A stretch of DNA of 64,000 nt from Channallabes apus (Eukaryota > Chordata > Actinopteri > Siluriformes > Clariidae). The stretch covers positions 6,497,207 through 6,561,206 of the forward strand of contig CM060127.1 in NCBI GenBank assembly GCA_030522415.1, in the 5' to 3' direction. The notes beneath the pieces are model-generated. The model made no database searches. It had not been told where the DNA came from and worked only from the letters and a program-made list of their open reading frames with translations. Numbering within the stretch: the stretch's first letter is position 1; the number at the start of each line of letters is the position of its first letter. Made by a program: the position numbers and the translations under genes. Shown in pieces: positions 45,036 to 55,890 of the stretch.

Positions 45036-46242
45036 GCAAAGATTAAACTGAATAAGACTATTAATTTAGTGTGTAATAGGATTGATACTAAAAAAAAAGA
45101 CAAAGATGTCCATTAAGATAGGGTATAGGTAACCAGAAACAAAAACATTGAGACAGCTACTACCAAAAATAAAACAGCAAAATAAGCATGACTTTTAGGA
45201 TACAGCTCTTTATGTCAGACTAGTTGATATTGTGGTCTGCATTGATTTTAAGCTAATTACAGAAAAAAAGGCATAGCTGGTGTCATACTGGCACATTACA
45301 ATCACCAAAATATTAATCCTTCCATCTAGTACTTATCTGTAAAACTGTGGTACTTTTTCCTGTAGTTGGTGCATTGACTGATGGTTGGTTAAAGAGGGCT
45401 ACCTGGTTAGCTTACATGCAATTACTGGTGATACATTTGCATAATTGCCAAAAGGGGAAAGGTGTAAAATATTGTTATAACTCGGGAGAAATTTGACCGC
45501 GGAGTAAATTGCTAGCTAGTGAAAATCGGGAGGGTTAGCAGGTCTGTATATTTGTGATACGGTCAGTGTTTTGTAACACCCCAGCATTGTATTGTCTCAA
45601 ACAATGAGAATAATAAAGTTCAAATGTTAGTGGTTGCTAACGCTAGCAACCTAACTAAATTCCTGCGTCATGCTAGCACTACAGTTTAGCGTTCATTCAT
45701 CACTTCACCATCTTCGTAACCCTGCAAACATTTTACAGAGAAAGCTAAAAAGCTCAGACATCTTAGCCGTTTTTTTCATACACAGGTGGGGTTCTTTGGC
45801 TAACTAGCAGCTATTCTCAGTTAAATTATCATCCAGTACCTCAGACCAGCCGGAAAGTTTGTGTGTAACTGTAACACGGTAACAGTAATAAATGTTACAT
45901 ATATTGATCTTTTTCAGTCATGTGTGACTTAGATGAGTGAACATGTGTATACAGACCTTGTATTTAACATAATTTTCCCTTAAATTCCCGAGGAGGATGA
46001 ACCGTCATCAGTGGTGTGGGAGCTCAAGAGAGACACGTTGAATACACCGGTGAACTTTGGGGGAGGGGCCAAGCAAACTTTAACCCAGCAGCTGGGTTAC
46101 ACAAAAACTACCCAACTCTCTGTAAATAACCCAGAAAAATTACCCAACAAAGGCAACCCAGCATTTGGGTAGAAAAAACAAGCCAGCATTTTTTAGAGTG
46201 AAGGCAAAGTAAATTTAGAAATCACTACTTTATTTATTTATT

Positions 46243-46586
46243 CATTCATCTTCTATACCGCTTTATCCTGTATTAGGGTCGCGGGGACCTGGAGCCTATC
46301 CCAGGAGGGCACGAGGCAGGGTACACCCTGGACAGTGTGCCAATCCATCGCAGAGCACACACACACACATTCAAAAACTATGGTCAATTTGGGAACGCCA
46401 ATTAGTCTAACCTGCATATCTTTGGACTGTGGGAGGAAACCGGAGTACCCGGAGGAAATCCACCAAGCACGGGGAGAACATGCAAACTCCATGCACACAG
46501 AGACGGGAATCGAGCCTGGCCGGGAATCGAACCCGGACCCTGGAGGTGCAAGGCGACAGTGCTAACCACTACACCACCGTGCCGCC
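46243..46586 (-). mobile_element. tRNA-derived SINE, minus strand
   Basis: An inverse copy of the SINE at 14595-14967, with the tRNA-like head at the high-coordinate end (gcggcacggtggtgtagtgg on the minus strand). It sits between copies of ttatttatttatt (46230-46242 and 46587-46599), either a target duplication or a simple repeat. It interrupts the right TIR of the Tc1-like host element. Confidence 0.9.
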
Positions 46587-46728
46587 TTATTTATTTATTT
46601 ATTTATTTGTGTTTTTCATACTGTCCCCACTTTTTCTTATTTGGGGTAAATGTGAATAAAAAAGAAATACAATAGAAAAAAAATTTAGCTACGATAAGAA
46701 TAATATATCTATAGAAGTCAAAAATATA

Positions 46729-48189
46729 CAGTGGTGTGAAAAACTATTTGCCCCCTTCCTGATTTCTTATTCTTTTGCATGTTTGTCACACTTAAATGTT
46801 TCTGCTCATCAAAAACCGTTAATTATTAGTCAAAGATAACATAATTGAACACAAAATGCAGTTTTTAAATGAAGGTTTACGTTATTAAGGGAGAAAAAAA
46901 ACTCAAAATCTCCATGGCCCTGTGTGAAAAAGTGATTGCCCCCTTTGTTAAAAAATAACTTAACTGTGGTTTATCACACCTGAGTTCAATTTCTGTAGTC
47001 ACCCCCAGGCCTGATTACTGCCACAAATGTTTCAATCAAGAAATCACTTAAATAGGAGCTACCTGACACAGAGAAGTAGACCAAAAGCACCTCAAAAGCT
47101 AGACATCATGCCAAGATCCAAAGAAATTCAGGAACAAATGAGAACAAAAGTAATTGAGATCTATCAGTGTGGTAAAGGTTATAAAGCCGTTTCTAAAGCT
47201 TTGGGACTCCAGGGAACCACAGTGAGAGCCATTATCCACAAATGGCAAAAACATGGAACAGTGGTGAACCTTCCCAGGAGTGGCCGGTCGACCAAAATTA
47301 CCCCAAGAGCGCAGAGACAACTCATCCGAGAGGCCACAAAAGACCCCAGGACAACATCTAAAGAACTGCAGGCCTCACTTGGGAAAATACGTTGTGGACC
47401 GACGAGACAAAATTTGAACTTTTTGGAAGGTGCGTTTTGGAAGGTGTTACATCTGGCGTAAAAGTAACACAGCATTTCAGAAAAAGAACATCATACCAAC
47501 AGTAAAATATGGTGGTGGTAGTGTGATGGTCTGCGGTTGCTTTGCTGCTTCAGGACCTGGAAGGCTTGCTGTGATAGATGGAACCATGAATTCTACTGTC
47601 TACCAAAAAATCCTGAAGAAGAATGTCCGGCCATCTGTTCATCAACTCAAGCTGAAGCGATCTTGGGTGCTGCAGCAGGACAATGACCCAAAACACACCA
47701 GCAAATCCACCTCTGAATGGCTGAATAAAAACAAAATGAAGACTTTGGAGTGGCCTAGTCAAAGTCCTGACCTGAATCCTATTGAGATGTTGTCGCATGA
47801 CCTTAAAAAGGCGGTTCATGCTAGAAAACCCTCAAATAAAGCTGAATTAAAACAATTCTGCAAAGATGAGTGGGCCAAAATTCCTCCAGAGCGCTGTAAA
47901 AGACTCGTTGCAAGTTATCGCAAACGCTTGATTGCAGTTATTGCTGCTAAGGGTGGCCCAACCAGTTATTAGGTTCAGGGGGCAATTACTTTTTCACACA
48001 GGGCCATGTAGGTTTGGATTTTTTTACTCCCTAAATAATAAAACCCCTCATTTAAAAACTGCATTTTGTGTTTACTTATGTTATCTTTGACTAATAGTTA
48101 AATGTGTTTGATGATCAGAAATATTTTGTGTGACAAACATGCAAAAAAATAAGAAATCAGGAGGGGGCAAATAGTTTTTCACACCACTG
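46729..48189 (+). mobile_element. Tc1-like transposon (family A, copy 2)
   Basis: It has the same ends as 10704-12299 (cagtggtgtgaaaaactatt and inverse), flanked by TA. It is 1461 bases long because of an internal deletion in the transposase. It lies 80 bases from the end of the 29-kb Tc1 nest. Confidence 0.93.
47108..47972 (+). pseudogene. Tc1 transposase (family A), internally deleted
   Basis: It starts MPRSKEIQEQM at 47108 with the HTH part (GKGYKAVSKALGLQGTTVRA). After TSKELQASL a deletion removes the end of the DNA-binding domain and shifts the frame. The first catalytic aspartate (LWTDETKF) survives in another frame near 47395. From 47430 the frame reads YIWRKSNTAFQKKN, the second aspartate in LQQDNDPKHTS, and the third acidic residue in SPDLNPIEML. 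It has a complete C-terminus ending AAKGGPTSY, which copy 1 lacks. Confidence 0.9.
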
Positions 48190-49371
48190 TACAATGTAAG
48201 AAATATCTAAAAAAAAATATATATATTATATACAATATAGAAAGAACAAAGAAAAATTATGTCTAAATATAAATGACCGGGATGTGTGCATATATCATGA
48301 AAGTGTCTTATTTTAAGTGACTTATGTGCAATGAGCCAAGAAATTAAATAGAAATATTTAAATGTGCATGAATGAGCAGGAGTGCAGTGTCTATAAAAAT
48401 GTCCAATGTCCAAGTGTGAATGTTCAAAAATTGTTTAGTCCTGTGTGGTGTGCTCCTTCTTAGTCTCTCTTAGGGCCGGATGATATGGCAAAAATGTTTA
48501 TATCACAATATATTTCTTAATTTTGGTCGATACAATATAATTCCGATATCGATATGGACAATATTAAAAAGCCTCAGGAAAAAACTAATGAGGACACACA
48601 CAATGGTTTTCTGCAAACTGAATTTGCCAAGTCTATAATACCTCTAGGCTCCTTCTATTAAAATTATATATATTTTTTAAATAAAAAACGGTACAAAAAT
48701 ATAAGGTTCATTTTTATTTGTATTTAGCCTTTACAAAGAAAACAAATAAAACTCTCAGACTCAGCTTATTAGTAGAATTAGCAGAAGCGCGCACACACAC
48801 ACACAAACACACACGTGCCTTTACACGTGACTCCTTTTGGGTAAAGGCGAGTGTGTCTATGTGTGTTCGAAGAGCGAGCACGCGCACACACACACACACA
48901 CACTCTCTCTCACCTTTACAGCCCTCACCCACCCCCAACTCCTTTCAGCTTCGCACACACATAACTCCGCTCTGTCGCGAAACACGAGAGGAGAGGGAAA
49001 ATGGATCTTTACCCTCTATGAGACTTGCTTTTGCTTTACCTAGAACACAGGTGCTAGCTGGTCTGCACAGGCTCTGAGGACTCAACCTGAGATGCCACCT
49101 GGTCATTATTACTTTGAGTGTAATTCACAAATTTACTGACTATATTATGTTTTTATGTGTATGCACACGCGGTATGTGACTTTTACCGTCGCGGCGTATG
49201 GCGTCAGCATTTGGGTTTGTGTGTTTGCTGGCTTTTACCGCTTAGTGGCGCTATATAACTGTAGACTGACGCCTCAGTCCATAGTTCGTTCTCCCCAGGA
49301 TTAATGAGTCGCAGCTGGTCTAGAGCTGCACGTAGTTGCAGATAAAATCAAGTGAAACATTATAATTAGGG
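48190..49371. other. Non-coding region with dispersed repeat ends
   Basis: No gene supported. Near 48474 tagggccggatgatatggc begins a segment rich in gatatc/atatcg words, typical of a hAT-type MITE end. (CA)n-like tracts lie at 48790-48820 and 48880-48905. The segment 49150-49365 (tagtggcgctatataactg) matches 9595-9813 inverted. Confidence 0.55.
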
Positions 49372-50190
49372 TTGTTCCGATTCCGATACTGGTATCGGAA
49401 ATGCTGCCGATACCACAAAAAAATCTGGCACCGGAATCGGCGAGTAGTTGAGTCCACGTACCGATCCGATACCATTTTCCTAAACATAACCTATTTATGC
49501 CCGCTAGCTTAGCTTACTTACAGAGTGTCATAGCGTGCGGCTGTGATGGGCGTGCGCCCAAATTGATATCGCTCCTCGCTCACTAGTTAGGCGGCCCCCC
49601 CCCCCCCCCCTTTAGGTATGTGAAGTAGCAGGGCCGCAGAATCAGGCACCGGCCCATGAGATATCGCTGCTAATGATCCCGGCGATATAAAACACAGCGG
49701 GGAGTGTAGCTCGGGGTCTGACTGTTGGGAAGCTGGACTTTGCGACGCGGTGGATTTTAAGAGAGACAGTGGCACGGGGCGATGTGATGCGCCCCAGAGA
49801 CTTTTAAAAGGGGGGGCGCCTTTGATCTCTGCGAGGAGAGGAGCGCGTGAATGAGCTGCGCGAGCTCCCACAGCACCTTCACTTCCGCGTAGAGCCCGCC
49901 TCCGCATCCCTGCCGCCGAAGGGGAAAAGGCTGCAGAGAGCCTTTAATTCTTTTCCTTACCCATTTTTCTAAATAAATGACCCTTTTTCCTGTAAGGCCT
50001 CGCCTCGTGTCCGTGTTTCATGCTGTCGCCCGTGCACTTAGGGTCGAACCCGTTACACAAGGCTAGTAGTATGTTACTTAAAAAAGAAATTATATATATA
50101 TATTGTTGTGGAACTGATTAATGTTTTAAACTGTCATATGTCCCAGCTTACGTTAGGAGATGTATTGCATGAAGTTAAATGTGTTTCAGA
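49372..50190. repeat. hAT-type repeat end plus possible solo LTR
   Basis: From 49372 gttgttccgattccgatact and ctggtatcgg words mark a dispersed hAT-like repeat end. After a run of C (about 49593-49609), 49619-50064 could be a solo LTR. It begins tgtgaagtagcag, has gatataaaacac near 49685 and a taaataaatgacc near 49973, and ends cccgttaca. No clear target duplication was found, so this second call is tentative. Confidence 0.4.
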
Positions 50191-50487
50191 GGTACAGTGG
50201 GAGCCACGCCAAATAGCCGCGACAGTGTGGCTGAAGTGTGAATGGCGTGTGAATGGCCTTTGCACGCCGTAATCCCCCCTCCCTTTTCTGGCCGAAAGGC
50301 GTGTCAAGATTTCACAGTAAACACGCCCATTCAAGCCCAATTTATTCATTTACCTGGTGCCACCACTAGATGGCGCTTCGTTCTCAAGAACACGTTAAAA
50401 CAAGCCAGCTGCGCTGAGTTGCAATCACGTGATTTTAACAACCCGCCTCCACCCCCGCCGAACTGACGCTACCAAACTACAGAGATG

Positions 50488-51960
50488 AAGATGGCGGCTT
50501 AACGGACTATTCGTGGTAAGTGATGTTTTATTTTATAAAATGTGTTTGGGGTAGTTTACAGTTTATTTCCCAGTTTAGTTTTTTATTGGCCGTTTTAAAT
50601 ATCACTGGCAGCACCAGCAGCGGTCAGATGTGACTTTAGAGAACTTAATGATCTGTTTACCAAGTCTGGAGTTAATATTACAGCTTACTGTCAGTGTCAC
50701 ACACTCACAATGTCACTCCAATTTAACTCAAAAACATGCTCAAGCTTCAAAAATACTATTAATGTCCCTATTACAAGAGCTGCACTACCCGATGAAGAGT
50801 GTTTGTGTTCTCTGTAAATACTGAGAGAATCTCACCGCGTGCTGTCTGGATAAATTCAGCGGTTATTTATTCTCTGGTTAAGAGTTAATCTGCAGGTTAT
50901 TTCTGTGACTGTAATATAATGTGATGCAGTTGATGAGGGACACAGACTGAGGGGAGCTGTACAGGAGCTAGTAACGCTCATAACTGGGTTTATATTTTAT
51001 ACACTTTGTCCGGGACTTTCCGCGGTAGCGCGAGCGCTTAGTTAACGAGCTGAATAACAACACTGAAGTGTTTATCAGGTAGGAGAAGGAGGGGGGAGGT
51101 GTGTGTGTGTGTGCGTGTGTGAGGGGCTTCAGTAAGTTATAGTTTGGCTTCAGGGATGAACTAATGCTCATATACGAGTGTTATATCGCTTAACTTATTT
51201 GTATGAGAAGCGCATTAAGTAAATTCTCGGTTAATTTAATGCAGACGATAATACAGACAGTCACTGCTTAACACTAACACTGTTCACTGGTTAACACTAA
51301 CACTGTTCACTGGTTAACACTAACACTGTTCACTGGTTAACACTAACACTGTTCACTGGTTAACATTAGCACAGGCAGATTATTACAGAATCCCCAAAAC
51401 AGTACTTTACACACTCTGTGGTAAATAGGTTTATTAATATATTTTATTTTTATTAGAACTATATGTTCTGTAAAGTTTATTTGTCTTTGTCTTGACTAAA
51501 TTCTCCTGTTGTCTTTAAGCAGAGCTCAGCTGTGGAGGATTGGGGGGGTCAGACGGCTGACTGCTGGACTTTTGGAGCTACAGTACTGGAGGAGCCTGAA
51601 CAAGCTGTTGAGGGAGCTGTAGGAGGGATGACGTCACAGTCCGACAGCTTTAGAATGATGTTTGATCAGGTCTACTGTATATTCTGAACATAGAACTGCA
51701 AAATGTCTGATACAGTACTTTGGGGGAAACAAAGACTTAAACTGTTAAGTAATAACATTATTAATAACAAATATGTAATAGTTTTGATATTTGAAAAATT
51801 AATATTTTAATGTAAAAGGACTATAGATAGAGACTTATAAGCAGCTGGTGTATCCGGGTTGTTTAATGAACTTTAAGCAAAAAGACAACATGTATTCATC
51901 TGTTTTATATAAATTACTGTTTTAACTTAGACTAGTTTTGGAAGAATAAATTGAATTGTT
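50488..51960 (+). other. Putative two-exon non-coding transcription unit
   Basis: A YY1-like motif aagatggcggc (50488-50498) is followed by a donor tggtaagtg at about 50516. An acceptor, ctttaagcag (about 51513-51522), precedes a block of about 430 bases that ends near aataaa at 51946. The ATG in the first block reaches a stop after five codons, so no protein is suggested. This is inferred from signals only. Confidence 0.3.
51262..51372. repeat. 23-base minisatellite
   Basis: The unit ctggttaacactaacactgtt with ca is repeated about five times; the first and last units are diverged. Confidence 0.9.
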
Positions 51961-52756
51961 AAAGTCATGTTTTGCGTGTTTTAATTTTGGGGGATTGTTT
52001 GGGTATTTAAAAATTGTTTAGTTGAACCAACAACTTCAATGGGCAAAAAATGGGACACAACTTTGTTTTAAATAGTCAAAGAGTTGGGCTGAAAATAATA
52101 ATAATAATTATTGATCATAGAAACAAATGAAACCAGTTAAACACTTGATTATATGTATTTGTGTTTGTGATTGTGACCCATAATAATTTTTTCTCAGTAT
52201 AAATAAATGTTTTGGGTTTTAAGAACTCCAAAAGAGCAACGACAAACTTGGTATTCTCCATTGAGGTTTCTCACCTTCCACTCCTGAGTAGGACATGGTG
52301 TTAATTGCTCTGTGTGTGCGTGTGTGTTTTTGGCGGGGGGATGGGTGTGTGTTGGTGTTTTCGGCTGTTCAGCAGTTCTAAAAACAATCACAGTTTTTGT
52401 CCTTAACTAAAATACTTCAATACGTTAATAATGAATTTATTTTGTTGAATAAGGTAATAAGCGATATTTAAACCAAACCAGTAATTTAAGTAAGTGTTCC
52501 ATACATTAAAGTACTGTGTATAACCAAGTGCCCTAGCAAACACAGTTACAGTACAGTTTACAGTACAAACAGAGTGTGTGCGCTGGGGGGATTGGAAGGT
52601 GAGTGAGAATACTCATTTACAAGACAAAAGACGGTCAGAGGCAGCGCCGTTCTAGACCAGACAACACGGGGTGGGGGGAGGGGGGCATCATGTTCGAGCA
52701 CTGTTTTTACCTGGCCTTACTGTATAGTAACAGTATTGTATTTGCTGAATTGTGTT

Positions 52757-52813
52757 GAGGCACGCAAACCCCTAGACCACAATAAGGTGGCAATCCCTCA
52801 GGGGGAAACTAAA

Positions 52814-52894
<81 letters not shown>

Positions 52895-53105
52895 AAATAT
52901 CCTCAATCCAGATTTTATCAATTAATGACATAACATTTATCTAAGCTGGATGGTCAAATTCTCAAAAACGTTTAACCTGAAGTAAGGCTTAACACACTAT
53001 AACTAAAATATTTACAAAACTGAAAGGTTGTCTTATGAATAATAAAAAATACAAACTAAATTAAAACAGATGGGCTGTTGAACAGATCATAATATGTTTT
53101 ATGTT
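52757..53105 (+). repeat. Dispersed repeat, copy 2, with poly-A and (TA)n
   Basis: Matches 27235-27525. Here a run of about 22 A and about 29 TA units (to about 52890) sits between the hairpin (gaccacaataaggtggcaat) and the conserved stretch. Confidence 0.75.
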
Positions 53106-53435
53106 TTCTGATTATAAATGATGTATGGGTTGATTTTAGAAAGGCTAAATCAAATAGCTAGTTTTGGTAATGTCAGTCCAGTAACTATACTATGTAAAAG
53201 TAATTATAATATGAATTAATTAAGGGCAGGACCTAACCTAATGTTAATAATTTACACCATGATAACATTAGTATTCATGTTTTTGTATTTTTGTATTAAC
53301 ATTTTAAATGTTCAAATGAACATTTCAGAGTATATAATTTGTGGTGTCATCTGTGATTGAGACCCATGAGTTAAATTGAAATATTTTTTATAGGTAGTAA
53401 GCCAGGTTTTAGTAACCTTGGATAAATCAGCATGA

Positions 53436-53935
53436 AAGCCCTCTCTCGCGCACGCGCTCTCACGCTATCTCTCGCACTCACACACACACACTGTACACAC
53501 ACAGACACACACAAATAATACATGAAATCGCGTAAAACCAAATGAAACTAGGGTAAAAAATATGAGCAGTAAAATACAGTAGTATCCTGCAGGTGATTCC
53601 TGTCCTGTGATAACAGGCACTAACACTCTAGAACTGTTTACTTCTGTTAGTTTTGTTTTCAAGTGTGAATGTTTATGGGGATTAAATCTGTCTCTGCTGC
53701 CGCATCTATACTCCGTTGTGATAAGTGATTTGTGCCCCATCAGATCTTTGATGTGGGACATTATGCTGGTTAAATGACTAAAGACACACTGATCCGTATG
53801 GACAGATATTTGTTCCAGATATTATGCGCCATTAATCAATTTGTTATGCCAATTTGACTTTCAGCGAAAACATCAAAAATATAACGAAAACAAACCCAAG
53901 CAGAAGTTACATTTTAAGCTTTACTTTCAAATTCA
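53436..53935 (+). repeat. Direct duplication flanking the split tRNA-like gene, copy 1
   Basis: It contains tgtctctgctgccgcatc, ccccatcagatcttt and acgaaaacaaacccaagcag, which recur in the same order at 55446-55890. It starts in a CT/CA-rich tract. Confidence 0.85.
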
Positions 53936-53999
53936 AATTTGATTTGTCACATACACAGCTTTGGGTGCTTTAGGTGAGGCTCGAACTCGGCATTGCTTC

Positions 54000-55361
54000 A
54001 CTGCGGTAAAGCCAGCCGCGGTTCAGAAAAACACGGTCAAGCCAGCCGCGATTGATTTTAGTGTGCGCACATATTACAGTGATTACGGTAGTTTCAGGAA
54101 CGACACGGAGACAACGTAATAATGTAATAATGTCCAATATCTCAAAAATGCTGCAGTAAAATATTTTCATATGTGTTGTGTATATAGTATGGGACGTCCT
54201 GAATATGAACTTATCGTTGTTTTTTTCTACTTATTAGAAATGGGGTCTTTATACCCCTTTAAAGTGTAATAATGTCCAATATCTCAAAAATGCTGCAGTA
54301 AAATTGTTTCATATTTGGTGTGTATATAGTATGGGGCGTCCTGATTAATAACTGATCGTTGTATTTTTCTACTTATTAGAAATGGGGTCTTTATACCCCT
54401 TTAAAGTGTAATAATGTCCAATATCTCAAAAATGCTGCAGTAAAATAGTTTCATATGTTGTGTGTATATAGTATGGAGCGTCCTGAATAAGAACTGGTGG
54501 TTGTTTTTTTCTACTTATTAGAAATGGGGTCTTTATACCCCTTTAACATGTAATAATGTCCAATATCTCAAAAATGCTGCAGTAAAATTGTTTCATATGT
54601 GGTGTGTATATAGTATGGGACGTCCTGAATAAGAACTGCTGGTTGTTTTTTTTCTACTTATTAGAAATCGGGACTTTATACCCCTTTAAAATGTAATAAT
54701 GCCCCATATCTCAAAAATGCTGCAGTAAAATAGTTTCATATGAGGTGTGTATATAGTATGGGACGCCTCCTATGATAATTGGCCGTTATTTTTTTTTACT
54801 TATTTGAAATGACGTCTGTATAGGCCTCTGAAGTATAATGTCATTATTCTTGATATCACCTTTATGATAATTATTGATTAGTGATTCAGACTTTTAAACC
54901 TATTGTAAACTTATTTTGCTATTTACTTTCATTGCAGACATTACACCTAATGAATGCACTCAAAAATAACAGAAATTATAGAGCATTGGTCAAATGAATA
55001 AACAACTGAGGGATTAAAAATGAGTATATCATTTATGTTGTCTTCAATTTGCATATAATTTATCTGTAAACACAACTACATTTACAATGACTGTATGAGA
55101 AGAAATATACAGAAAACATTAGACATCGCACCTATAAACAATAAGGAAAACAAAAAAATGCAAAACACCAGTTTCGAAACATGACATCTTTTTATATCAC
55201 ATCACAATCATGCTGGGCTTTTCGAGAAAAGCGCTCTGAAAGCGCGTTCTCTCTGTGTTGTTCATGAAACTACCGTAATCACTGTAATATGCGCGCGCAC
55301 TAAAATCAATCGCGGCTGGCTTGACCGTGTTTTTCTGAACCGCGGCTGGCTTTACCGCAGT
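54000..55361. mobile_element. Inverted-repeat element with 8-base TSD, copy 2
   Basis: It has the same ends as the element at 29164-30333 (actgcggtaaagccagccgc and inverse). A perfect 8-base duplication, attgcttc, is at 53992-53999 and 55362-55369. The interior is mostly a tandem array of a unit of about 142 bases, then unique AT-rich sequence. No coding region is present. Confidence 0.88.
54125..54800. repeat. 142-base tandem array inside the element
   Basis: The phrase tgtccaatatctcaaaaatg starts at 54131, 54273, 54415 and 54557, with a variant at 54700. This gives periods of 142, 142, 142 and 143. Each unit also has tatagtatggg and tctttatacccctttaa. Confidence 0.93.
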
Positions 55362-55445
55362 ATTGCTTCACCTGGACCGCTTTATAAGTATCACGCGCTA
55401 ACCGATTGCGCCACTGGAGCCACACGGAAGTTGGTCTTGTCAGAG

Positions 55446-55463
55446 TATCCTCTCTCTCGTGTG

Positions 55464-55505
<42 letters not shown>

Positions 55506-55890
55506 CGTAAAACCCAACGAAATATAAGCAGTAAAAAAAAAATCAGTAAAAATACATTAGTATAACAGGCGCTAACCCTCTGGAACTTTTTTTTTTACTA
55601 TTGTTTCCAAGTGTTTATGGGGATTTAATGTGTCTCTGCTGCCGCATCCATTCACAGTTGTGAAGTGATTAATGCCCCATCAGATCTTTTGACGGGGGAA
55701 CATTATGCATGATTAAATGACTAAAGAAATACTGATCCATATGGGCAGATATTTGTTCCAGGTTGCATGCGGCATTAATTGCCTTTCTTATGCCACTTGT
55801 AGACTATCAGTGAAAAAATCAGCGAAAACATCATCAAAAATATAACGAAAACAAACCCAAGCAGACGTTACATTTTGAGCTTTACTTTGC
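55446..55890 (+). repeat. Direct duplication flanking the split tRNA-like gene, copy 2
   Basis: Second copy of 53436-53935 with substitutions and indels. It begins in a (CA)n tract at 55469-55497. Confidence 0.85.

Larger units (their letters stand above)
36012..46200. mobile_element. CTGGGTT-rich element (CACYCT ends) hosting BEL/Pao insertions
   Basis: It starts caccctaaaaaatgctgggt and ends agccagcattttttagagtg, inverted copies of each other, with a 2-base duplication, aa (36010-36011 and 46201-46202). Removing it rejoins the right TIR of the Tc1-like host element. Both end regions are packed with aacccagc/gctgggtt words in both orientations. Without the solo LTR and the BEL/Pao element it is about 2 kb. 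No transposase is visible, and the ends suggest a CACTA-like non-autonomous family. Confidence 0.75.
17617..46646 (-). mobile_element. Tc1/mariner-like element expanded to 29 kb by nested insertions
   Basis: The left end at 17617 (caaccccaaatcagaaatg, after TA) matches in inverse the right end near 46600-46646 (ccccactttttcttatttgg, then TA). The right end lacks the last three bases. Further inward, aaatttactttgacttgt (about 17690) is matched by caaagtaaatttagaaatc at about 46205. Its transposase remnants lie on the minus strand at 32613-33359 and 35418-35760. The footprint is interrupted by a hAT-like element, two CACTA-like elements and a SINE, each with its own target duplication. Without them the element would be roughly 1.5-2 kb, a normal Tc1 size. 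Confidence 0.8.
53967..55420 (-). pseudogene. tRNA-Ile(UAU)-like pseudogene split by a transposon
   Basis: The minus strand from 55420 to 55382 reads a 39-base tRNA 5-prime half, starting gctccagtggcgcaatcggt and ending in the anticodon loop cttataa (anticodon UAU). An intron-like stretch follows (agcggtccaggtgaagc). Then the 54000-55361 element intervenes, and 53993 to 53967 gives the 3-prime half (atgccgag, ttcgagcctcacc). Vertebrate tRNA-Ile(UAU) genes carry an intron here. Compared with that gene the 3-prime half lacks about eight bases around the variable loop, and the acceptor strand has two changes (ctaaagc instead of ctggagc). So it is a pseudogene or tRNA-derived repeat, broken by the insertion in its intron. 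Confidence 0.65.

Noticed and set aside
46335..46565. Two 76-residue frames and a tRNA-like hit
   Set aside because: They lie within the minus-strand SINE; the tRNA-like part is the SINE head, not a tRNA gene.
49587..49907. 106-residue alanine/proline-rich frame
   Set aside because: It arises from a poly-C run and GC-rich LTR-like sequence, with no domain.
54125..54800. CRISPR-like regular repeats (also 51262-51372)
   Set aside because: The units are contiguous tandem repeats without unique spacers, in a vertebrate genome.
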